Below, piece by piece: positions 5,734 to 11,144 of a stretch of DNA of 11,144 nt. The translations under genes were made by a program, and so were the position numbers. The DNA comes from an uncultured Desulfotignum sp. (lineage in GTDB: Bacteria > Desulfobacterota > Desulfobacteria > Desulfobacterales > Desulfobacteraceae): assembly GCA_937951975.1 (NCBI GenBank), contig CALGAJ010000369.1:1-11144 (forward strand), given 5' to 3'. A model generated the notes under the pieces. The model was not told where the DNA came from and searched no databases. It worked only from the letters and a program-made list of their open reading frames with translations. Each line of letters starts with the position of its first letter. The first letter of the stretch is position 1.

Positions 5734-6372
5734 TTAAATGCTGTCGGATCCATTTTTCAAAGAAGGACCGGATGCGATCACGACCCGGTTCCGCCCCGAT
5801 GTTTTGGCCTGATACAGGGCGGTGTCCGCCCGTTTGATGATTTCGTCGACGGTTTCATCGACACCCAGTCCGGCAATCCCGAAGCTGGCCGTAACCGGTT
5901 CACCGTTTTCCAGCAGATCCGATTCCGCCAGGGCGCATCGAATCCGTTCCGCAGATGCAAACGCCTCTTGAACATCTGCCAGCGGCATTAAAATGATAAA
6001 CTCCTCTCCCCCGAATCGGGCCACCAGTTCATCACTCAATCTTGAGATTTCCTCCACATCCAGATGGCCCAAAGCCAGTACTTGACCGGCGGAGGCAAAA
6101 AAATGGAACCGGCAGGTGTGGGAAATGCCGGAAGGGGTATGGAGTTCCAGCAGATGGGCCGTATCCGGACAGGTGACTGCCTGATCGAGCTGAAACGTCT
6201 GGTGAAAGTCGCGAATCAGTTTCTGGAACGGTTTGCCCGTCACAGGACCGCCGATATAATGATCGGCAAACCGGTTGGCATGCTGGATAATGCCGGTGTT
6301 ATCCAGAATCATAAACAGGATCTGGGAATGATGGTTGAGATAGTGGACCAGGTGCGTCCAGTCCCGGATCAT
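5734..6372 (-). CDS. PAS-like protein with a half GGDEF domain (degenerate diguanylate cyclase)
   Basis: The 212-residue frame starts with a PAS-like sensor region (about 1-105; MILDNTGIIQHANRF, then ALGHLDVEEI near the end). It then jumps at about residue 115 into the second half of a GGDEF domain: LVARFGGEEF (116-125), TASFGIAGLG, ADTALYQAKTSGRNRV (182-197). The first half of the catalytic domain is absent: no DxLTxLxNR segment, no metal-binding first Asp region and no guanine-binding FKxxND segment, about 85 residues in all. The coding sequence is continuous across the junction (about 6025-6045), so this is an in-frame deletion and not a frameshift. Cyclase activity is very unlikely; a sensor or c-di-GMP-binding remnant is possible. 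RLSD before GGEEF resembles an I-site RxxD but has 6 rather than 5 residues before GGEEF. The start ATG overlaps the CYTH gene stop by 4 bases (ATGA). Confidence 0.8.
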   Translation of the reverse strand: MIRDWTHLVHYLNHHSQILFMILDNTGIIQHANRFADHYIGGPVTGKPFQKLIRDFHQTFQLDQAVTCPDTAHLLELHTPSGISHTCRFHFFASAGQVLALGHLDVEEISRLSDELVARFGGEEFIILMPLADVQEAFASAERIRCALAESDLLENGEPVTASFGIAGLGVDETVDEIIKRADTALYQAKTSGRNRVVIASGPSLKNGSDSI

Positions 6373-6842
6373 TTGTCGGCCTGCCAGTGTGTGTAGGGAT
6401 AATGGATCAGGTTGGCGTTGAGGTACCGGGGGTCATCGGTCACTTCCGGACCGGCCCAGGAGGGAACTGAAACCACCTGGTCCGGAGCGGTTAATTCGAT
6501 TTCCGCCACCACCAGTCCCTGATTGGCCCCTGAAAACCGGTCGATCACCCAGGTCATGCCCTGGTGCCGACAGGTGTGCCGGCATTTTTCAATGACCTTG
6601 CCGTCACAGAAACGGTCCAGCATCTGTCCGGCATCCGTCACCGGAATCTCATACTCATATTCCGGCCGGACCAATTCAACGGGCGGGCCTTTGATGGTTA
6701 AATATCCTTTATTTCCTTTGATACGGACCCGCACTGTTTTTTCAGGCGTATTGAGCAGATAGCCCTGTGAAATGTCATCGCCCGGGGCCAGGTCCGGCGG
6801 CAGGATGTTGACCAGAAATTTTTTTTCGATTTCAATGCCCAT
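6369..6842 (-). CDS. CYTH domain protein (inorganic triphosphatase-like)
   Basis: A 157-residue single-domain protein of the CYTH/triphosphate tunnel metalloenzyme superfamily. It shows ExExK at the N terminus (E4, E6, K8 in EIEKKF), RVRIKG and YLTIKG with K51 (38-52), EYEYEIP 61-67, IEKCRH 84-89, WVIDRFSG 98-105 and GLVVAEIEL 109-117. The C-terminal GPEVTDDPRYLN matches the NE0496-like branch, whose studied members hydrolyse inorganic triphosphate; other branches are class IV adenylate cyclases or thiamine triphosphatases. Triphosphatase activity is the best guess, and cyclase activity is less likely. The ATG at 6842 has AAAGGA 7-8 bases upstream and a promoter candidate at 6872-6899. Its stop overlaps the start of the GGDEF-like gene, so both are translated from one mRNA. 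Confidence 0.9.
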   Translation of the reverse strand: MGIEIEKKFLVNILPPDLAPGDDISQGYLLNTPEKTVRVRIKGNKGYLTIKGPPVELVRPEYEYEIPVTDAGQMLDRFCDGKVIEKCRHTCRHQGMTWVIDRFSGANQGLVVAEIELTAPDQVVSVPSWAGPEVTDDPRYLNANLIHYPYTHWQADK

Positions 6843-6871
6843 GGCATGATCCTTTACATCAAATAAATATT

Positions 6872-6899
6872 ACTATACCATATCTGACGTTGATTTGAA
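6872..6899 (-). promoter_or_regulatory. Candidate sigma-70 promoter for the CYTH/GGDEF-like operon
   Basis: On the minus strand TTCAAA (6899-6894, 4 of 6) and TATAGT (6877-6872, 5 of 6) are 16 bases apart. Transcription would begin near 6865, about 23 bases before the ATG at 6842. A promoter for the divergent SAM hydrolase gene should lie in the same 124-base gap but was not resolved. Confidence 0.45.
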
Positions 6900-6966
6900 C
6901 CTGGATAATTCGGTTTTTACTCTGTAAATCAAAAATCAGTTAAAAGATGCTTAAGTCAAAGGGATC

Positions 6967-7794
6967 ATGACGCAACCGACAGATAACCGGCCCATTGTTC
7001 TGTTGACGGATTTCGGGCATACAGATCCGTTCGTGGGAATTCTCAAGGGCGTCATTCTGTCCATCCATCCAAAAGCCCGGATCGTGGATCTGTGTCATGA
7101 AGTGGCCCCCCAGGATATCGGTCATGGGGCGAATTTGCTGGATATTTCTCAAAAATATTTCCCAAAAGGCGCGATTTTCTGTGTGGTCGTGGATCCGGGT
7201 GTGGGGTCCTCCCGCCGGGCTGTGGTGGTGGAAACCACGGATTATTGTCTGGTGGGACCGGACAACGGGGTGCTGTGGCCGGCGGCCCGCAGAAACAAAA
7301 TCCGCCGGATCATCCACCTGACCCGGTCCCGGTATTTTCTTCCCCAGGTGAGCGCCACATTCCACGGCCGGGATATTTTTGCACCCGTGGCGGCCCATCT
7401 GTCCGCCGGGGTGGATCCCGGGGCGTTCGGCCCGCAGATTTGCGACCTGACGTCGTTTTCCTTTAAAGCACCGGAACCTTGTGAAAACGGGCTGATCCTC
7501 ACGGTCCGGCATATTGACAGATTCGGCAATATCGGTTTGAACCTGACCTGTAAACAGTTCAGTTTGTTTGCCGAAAACGGATTCTGCATGCATATAAACC
7601 AGGCAGATATCAAAGAATCTTACGGCACTTATGCTGCGGGACCGGAAAAAAAACCTTTTGTGGTGGCCGATTCCGCCGGATTTATGGAGATTGCCGTGAA
7701 AAACGGGCATGCAGCATCCCATCTGAATGTGAAAAAAAATGATCCCGTGGTCCTGACGGCCAGGGGATGGAAAATAAAAGATAACGGACTGTAA
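6967..7794 (+). CDS. SAM hydroxide adenosyltransferase (DUF62 family)
   Basis: A 275-residue cytoplasmic enzyme of the DUF62 family, related to fluorinase and chlorinase, that hydrolyses S-adenosylmethionine to adenosine and methionine using a water-derived hydroxide. Family features: LLTDFG at 12-17 followed by DPFVGILKGVI, VVDPGVGSSRR 74-84, GPDNG 97-101, TFHGRDIFAPVAA 131-143 and IDRFGNIGLN 183-192. The Asp-Arg-His set described for the family probably corresponds to D76, R83 and H133, judged from motif spacing. The N-terminal domain (about 10-165) is followed by a smaller C-terminal barrel domain. No obvious halogenase-type insertion was seen. The ATG at 6967 has AAAGG about 5 bases upstream. 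It is followed after 119 bases by apt on the same strand, which may share its transcript. The metabolic purpose of SAM hydrolysis in bacteria is poorly known. Confidence 0.9.
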   Translation: MTQPTDNRPIVLLTDFGHTDPFVGILKGVILSIHPKARIVDLCHEVAPQDIGHGANLLDISQKYFPKGAIFCVVVDPGVGSSRRAVVVETTDYCLVGPDNGVLWPAARRNKIRRIIHLTRSRYFLPQVSATFHGRDIFAPVAAHLSAGVDPGAFGPQICDLTSFSFKAPEPCENGLILTVRHIDRFGNIGLNLTCKQFSLFAENGFCMHINQADIKESYGTYAAGPEKKPFVVADSAGFMEIAVKNGHAASHLNVKKNDPVVLTARGWKIKDNGL

Positions 7795-7913
7795 TTTGTA
7801 AAAACGGGTAGATCAGGTTGACAAACTATTGTGTCCCATGCCTGAAAATGGTATGTTCCCGGCGCTTGAAAAAAATGAACCTGTCTGTTTTACGGAGGAT
7901 AAAGACAAGAAAG

Positions 7914-8435
7914 ATGAATTTAAAGCAAATCATTCGCAGCATTCCGGACTGGCCCATTGACGGGGTTGTTTTCAGAGATCTCACCACATTGATGCAGAAC
8001 CCGAAAGCATTTGCCTATGCATGTGATGTGCTGTTCGATCGTTACAAAGACACCGGTATTGAAAAAATTGTGGGCATTGATGCCAGAGGGTTTGTGTTCG
8101 GCGGGGTGGTGGCTTATAAACTGGGCATCGGGTTTGTGCCGGTTCGAAAAAAAGGCAAGCTGCCTTGTCAGACCATCCAGGAAACCTATGCACTGGAATA
8201 CGGCACCGATACCCTGGAGATCCATGAAGATGCCATATCCCCCGGAGAAAAAGTGGTGATCGTGGATGATCTCATTGCCACGGGCGGCACGGTGGGTGCG
8301 GCAGTCAAACTGGTGAAAAACCTGGGAGCGGATCTGTTGGAGTGCGCGTTTGTGGTGGAACTGCCTGATCTCAAGGGACGGGATCAGGTTGAGGGATGCC
8401 CGGTGTTTTCCTTGGTCGAGTTTGAAGGAGATTAG
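7914..8435 (+). CDS. apt: Adenine phosphoribosyltransferase
   Basis: Apt converts adenine and PRPP to AMP and pyrophosphate in purine salvage. With the start at MNLKQIIRSIPDWP the protein is 173 residues, the normal size. The PRPP-binding motif VVIVDDLIATGGT lies at about 115-127, the flexible-loop RKKGKLP at 78-84, and YALEYGTDTLEIH follows at about 92-104; GVVFRDLTTL near the N terminus is also typical. The frame is open upstream to an ATG at 7818, but that extension does not resemble Apt. The ribosome binding site is not ideal: GGAGG at 7894-7898 is 15 bases from the ATG and only AAGAAAG is closer. The stop codon abuts the lipoprotein ATG. Neighbouring SAM hydrolase produces adenosine, so a link through a nucleosidase is plausible. 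Confidence 0.96.
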   Translation: MNLKQIIRSIPDWPIDGVVFRDLTTLMQNPKAFAYACDVLFDRYKDTGIEKIVGIDARGFVFGGVVAYKLGIGFVPVRKKGKLPCQTIQETYALEYGTDTLEIHEDAISPGEKVVIVDDLIATGGTVGAAVKLVKNLGADLLECAFVVELPDLKGRDQVEGCPVFSLVEFEGD

Positions 8436-8888
8436 ATGATGAAGTCACGTATTCTGGTGTTGTTGGCCGGTGCCGTCATGATGAGTGCCTGTGCGGCATC
8501 TTATGGAAAACTGGTGTTCAATTCCGCTTTTCTGGATCAATATCAGCAGCAGACCCTGCCGTCCGATCTTCAGTATTATTACTGCGGCCGGTCCGGCCTT
8601 CCCTATGCGGTGATCGGGATCGACGACACCTACCCGTTCAATGACCGGGTCTGGTTTAAAATTGAATCCATGGATGAGGTATATAACAAGATTTATAACC
8701 TGAGTGATCTCAACCCCCACGCCCATACCATGCGGGCGGCCGATATTCTGGATCCGGCCGGCAACCGCATCGGTGTGTGGTTCTCCTATTATCATCATAC
8801 CCCGGTGCGGATTGATCCGGAAACCGGGATCCTTGATATTTTCAATCCCTATGATCCCAACGAGGATGACGGACCGCCTTGGTTCTGA
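8436..8888 (+). CDS. Predicted lipoprotein of unknown function
   Basis: A 150-residue protein that I do not recognise. It begins with a short lipoprotein signal: MMKSRILVLLAGAVMMSAC, with the lipobox MSAC and the lipidated cysteine at residue 19. The mature part is rich in aromatic residues and in Asp/Pro: YYYCGRSGLPYAVIGIDD near residues 46-63, two HH or HxH groups (HAHTM, YYHHTP) and the acidic end PYDPNEDDGPPWF. It has a second Cys at about residue 49 and no membrane segment beyond the signal. The ATG directly follows the apt stop codon, and AAGGAG lies 5 bases before it (8 before the second ATG at 8439, which may be the true start). Cotranscription with apt is therefore likely. It ends 6 bases from the convergent DsbC-like gene with no terminator visible. 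Confidence 0.8.
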   Translation: MMKSRILVLLAGAVMMSACAASYGKLVFNSAFLDQYQQQTLPSDLQYYYCGRSGLPYAVIGIDDTYPFNDRVWFKIESMDEVYNKIYNLSDLNPHAHTMRAADILDPAGNRIGVWFSYYHHTPVRIDPETGILDIFNPYDPNEDDGPPWF

Positions 8889-8894
8889 AAATTC

Positions 8895-9902
8895 TCATGG
8901 CATGGCAGCTTCCATTTTCTGGGCATTGAATCCTTTGATAAAGGCCTGGTTGACAAAAAAGACCGGGGTGGAGTGGATACCCAGTGTCCGGAGGGTCTGC
9001 TGGTCAGCTTTGATTTGGGAAAGAAACTGTCCGGTCAGATAGGTCAGGGCGGTTTCCGGTGTGGGACCCCAGTTTTGAGTCATATCCGGAAATGTTTCCA
9101 TATATTGTTTTAAAATATCCAGTGGATCTGAAGACGGATTCAATTCGGTGTAGGTGAAATCAACAATATCAAACACCTTGAACTGGCGGCGAAAAACCTC
9201 CGCCATAACCAGGCCGGCGGTTTCAGCGGACTGATTCAGGGGCAAGTGGGCAATGCGCAGGGTATGAATCCGATCCAGGTTCAGTTTGATGAATTCCCAT
9301 GCTTTCCGGCAGTGGGAACAGAAAGGATCGGAAATGATAATCAGGGTGTGAGAACCAGTGCCGGTGTAAATGAGTTTACCGAACTCAGTGGGAAGATCAG
9401 AGATCTCTACGGCCTGGACCTGGTCTACCGCACCTTTTGCCAGATCAGTTCCTGTGGACAGATCCTGAATGCCGCCGAATTGACGGGTTCCGGTGTCATC
9501 CACCACCAGAGTGATAAATTCAGGCGATGCATCCGGCACCGGGGCCATGATTCTGAGTTTGACGGCAAACACGGTCAAAGCGCCGTTGAGATGAACCGGG
9601 ACTTTTTTTTCAATAAAGATATGGTCGGAAGTCATCTGCCGGAACCGTTCATCACGTCCCCCCCGGGCCGTGCGAAGGCGATGGGCGATCCCTGCTTTCA
9701 GTGCCGCTTCATCCAGTGCCGCCAATGGGGTGGCGATCTGGCCGGGTTGCGGGTCAGCCGGTTTAAGAGTCTGGGTATCGGCCGATACCAGATTCGGTAA
9801 AAGGCACAGAATCAGCATCCAGAAAATCATTGCAGCCCAACAGCTGGAAAAATGATGCAAAATTGAAAAAATTTCCGGTTTTTCAATATGTGTGTGTATC
9901 AT
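8895..9902 (-). CDS. Exported DsbC/DsbG-like thiol-disulfide protein
   Basis: A 335-residue protein with a hydrophobic signal segment at about 24-41 (likely cut after LVSA) behind an unusually long N-terminal lead. The C-terminal half is thioredoxin-fold: LIIISDPFCSHCRKAWEF carries the redox pair C195-S-H-C198, and STPVFF (311-316) gives the cis-proline P313. The region between (about 50-165), with FITLVVDDTGTRQFGGIQDLSTGTDLAKG, resembles the N-terminal dimerisation domain plus linker of DsbC/DsbG but is divergent. The likely role is disulfide isomerisation or reduction in the periplasm. The ATG at 9902 overlaps the stop codon of the DUF4139 gene by 4 bases (ATGA) and has AGGTGG upstream; Met25 would give a shorter conventional signal but has no ribosome binding site. 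A DsbD-type electron donor is not in the window. Substrate may include its cotranslated neighbour, though that neighbour's mature part lacks cysteine. Confidence 0.85.
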   Translation of the reverse strand: MIHTHIEKPEIFSILHHFSSCWAAMIFWMLILCLLPNLVSADTQTLKPADPQPGQIATPLAALDEAALKAGIAHRLRTARGGRDERFRQMTSDHIFIEKKVPVHLNGALTVFAVKLRIMAPVPDASPEFITLVVDDTGTRQFGGIQDLSTGTDLAKGAVDQVQAVEISDLPTEFGKLIYTGTGSHTLIIISDPFCSHCRKAWEFIKLNLDRIHTLRIAHLPLNQSAETAGLVMAEVFRRQFKVFDIVDFTYTELNPSSDPLDILKQYMETFPDMTQNWGPTPETALTYLTGQFLSQIKADQQTLRTLGIHSTPVFFVNQAFIKGFNAQKMEAAMP

Positions 9903-11104
9903 GGGTGGGCCACCTGATTGTACTGGGTGAATTTGTCTGCAAAAATGTTCAATCTTTTGTACGTCAGGTCAAAGGTCCGGGTTTCTTCTGCATCCAGATG
10001 AATATCGAACCTCAAGGTTTCGTGGTCTTCAAGGGTATGGTCATGTCCCATGTCCACCGGTTCCCACTGCCCCGGGATCCGGTCAATGATCCGGATGCCG
10101 GCCGGGGCGGGGCCGGTGTTTTTCAGGATGAACCGGTCGGTGATGATTTGATCAAACACCTGGATGATTCCTTTGTCATTGCGCCGGACCTGAGTGTCTT
10201 GGGTTTTCATGCGCCGTTTGGTGATGATGACATCCCGTGTCCGGCCGGTTTCAAGAAAAAACGTGTCTCCTCTGGCCAGAAACGGCAGAAAGTCTTCGCC
10301 GGTGAACAGGGTCCGGCCCTGGGCGTCTTCTATAAAAATCCGCACGTTCCCCGGACGCAAATCAAAAGTGTCCTGGACGGCCTCTGCAGGAAAGGTGATC
10401 TCATACCCGAATGGAATTCCCACCGCCGTGTCCCGGTTTTCCGGATCATGGGGCATGGTCTGACCGTCCCATTGAAGCCTCTTTGTCATTTCTGAATCCT
10501 GGGGGATGGGAACCGATATCTGGCGGGTTTCCTGGTCCTGGATACTTGTGGAAAAAACCGTGTCCCGATCCAGATGGACCGTGGCCGAATCATAGGGCTG
10601 TCCGGAAAAATTTCTTAAAATGAGTTTTGCATCCAGATCCAGTGCGGTTTCCCGGGCATTGACCCTGGCTGCATAGGTGACCAGACTGTCCAGACCGGCC
10701 GGCAGATAGGACAGGGTCATGGGCACGACCGCATCGTTACGGCTGTAAATTTCCCATATCAGGCTGGTACCGTCCGGGGGCAGGGATGCAGACAGGACCC
10801 GGACCGATTCCGGGTCGGATAAAGGCGTCAGCAGCACGGCATCCGGATCCAGGCGGACCCCGGACCAGGAAAAAGCCACCCGGTTGATGCCTTTGCCTAA
10901 AGAGATCTGACGAGATTCCTGGACCAGGGCCGGCCGTTGATCCGGCAGGCGGATATGAACCGCTTCCGGCAGCGGCAGGATGCCCAAGCGGGTATCCGCC
11001 CATGAAAGGGCCGGCTGAATCAGCCCGGCTGTCACCAGAGCCGAACAGATGATGATCCGGAAAAAGCGGGGTTTCATGAAGATGGAACAGGCGGTTGCTG
11101 CCAT
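9899..11104 (-). CDS. Exported DUF4139-like protein
   Basis: A 401-residue secreted protein. Its signal peptide runs through FRIIICSALVTAGLIQPALSWA, with cleavage expected after residue 36. The mature part is beta-rich: DTRLGILPLPEAVHIRLPDQ near the N terminus, LSYLPAGLDSLVTYAARVN at about 132-150, and a C-terminal region with RFILKNTGPAPAGIRIIDRIPGQW and LTYKRLNIF. This pattern fits the DUF4139 family, whose function is unknown; a structural or surface role is the usual guess. No catalytic motif was seen and the mature sequence has no cysteine. The start at 11104 has AAGGAG 7 bases upstream; Met10 (11077) gives a more classical signal peptide and overlaps by ATGA the end of another open frame entering from the window edge, so the start is uncertain by nine residues. 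It is translationally coupled to the DsbC-like gene downstream. Confidence 0.75.
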   Translation of the reverse strand: MAATACSIFMKPRFFRIIICSALVTAGLIQPALSWADTRLGILPLPEAVHIRLPDQRPALVQESRQISLGKGINRVAFSWSGVRLDPDAVLLTPLSDPESVRVLSASLPPDGTSLIWEIYSRNDAVVPMTLSYLPAGLDSLVTYAARVNARETALDLDAKLILRNFSGQPYDSATVHLDRDTVFSTSIQDQETRQISVPIPQDSEMTKRLQWDGQTMPHDPENRDTAVGIPFGYEITFPAEAVQDTFDLRPGNVRIFIEDAQGRTLFTGEDFLPFLARGDTFFLETGRTRDVIITKRRMKTQDTQVRRNDKGIIQVFDQIITDRFILKNTGPAPAGIRIIDRIPGQWEPVDMGHDHTLEDHETLRFDIHLDAEETRTFDLTYKRLNIFADKFTQYNQVAHP

Positions 11105-11142
11105 TTTCTGTCTCCTTGATACGTGGGGAGCGTGTAATGGAT
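11074..11142 (-). CDS. Possible C-terminal end of an upstream gene (very short)
   Basis: A minus-strand frame enters from the window edge and ends at TGA 11076-11074, coding 22 residues ending WQQPPVPSS. Its stop overlaps the ATG of Met10 of the DUF4139-like protein in an ATGA junction, as at other gene boundaries here. With so few residues nothing can be said about identity, and the AAGGAG-preceded start at 11104 argues against it. It may be chance. Confidence 0.2.
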   Translation of the reverse strand: MHYTLPTYQGDRKWQQPPVPSS

Positions 11143-11144
11143 GT

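Noticed and set aside
6940..7722. Minus-strand open frame of 260 codons over the SAM hydrolase gene
   Set aside because: The plus strand codes an unmistakable DUF62 enzyme over the same bases; the antisense translation shows no family features.
7818..7857. TTGACA at 7818-7823 as an apt promoter
   Set aside because: No acceptable -10 hexamer at 16-18 bases; TATGTT is about 28 bases away.
7818..7913. N-terminal extension of Apt by 32 residues to the ATG at 7818
   Set aside because: The extension is not Apt-like and the family N-terminus begins at MNLKQIIRSIPD; the region is better read as intergenic.

Overview
The window looks like chromosomal DNA from a sulfate-reducing deltaproteobacterium of the Desulfobacteraceae type (Desulfobacterota). 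This is inferred from the mix of an MttB-type methyltransferase, an ispF-cysS pair, a DeaD helicase with a DbpA-type tail, a DUF62 SAM hydrolase and many secreted proteins, and from the moderately GC-rich sequence. No 16S gene or other decisive taxonomic marker is present. Genes are tightly packed on both strands. No insertion sequence, CRISPR array, tRNA, rRNA or phage module was seen.

Layout. Bases 1-360 hold the 3' end of an MttB-family methyltransferase gene. Converging on it is the minus-strand pair ispF-cysS (2342-368), separated by one base. After a divergent gap with a structured leader comes csaA (2577-2915, +), which converges on deaD (4751-3084, -). A 336-base AT-rich divergent region carries promoters for deaD and for a small four-helix membrane protein of the phage holin family IV/YvlD type (5088-5420, +), which ends in a hairpin. 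About 300 bases without a convincing gene follow. Next is a minus-strand pair, a CYTH phosphatase-like gene (6842-6369) overlapping by 4 bases a PAS/GGDEF gene (6372-5734) whose GGDEF domain has lost its first half. Divergent from it runs a plus-strand set: SAM hydroxide adenosyltransferase (6967-7794), apt (7914-8435) and an unrecognised lipoprotein (8436-8888). These meet a minus-strand pair of exported proteins, a DUF4139 protein (11104-9899) and a DsbC/DsbG-like thiol-disulfide protein (9902-8895), again with a 4-base overlap.

Functional themes. IspF (isoprenoid precursor synthesis) and CysS (cysteinyl-tRNA) are housekeeping. CsaA and DeaD act on protein and RNA folding. The SAM hydrolase releases adenosine and methionine and Apt salvages adenine, so the two may form a small adenine/SAM recycling unit. 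The two exported proteins are translationally coupled and probably act together in the envelope.

The most unusual item is the GGDEF protein: an uninterrupted frame in which about 85 residues of the catalytic domain are missing while GGEEF and everything after it is retained, coupled to a CYTH enzyme. The next most interesting are the structured leader before csaA, with two mutually exclusive pairings, and the divergent deaD/holin-family promoter region, with a 10-bp inverted repeat and a perfect dyad at the predicted transcription start. No obviously new multi-gene system was identified.
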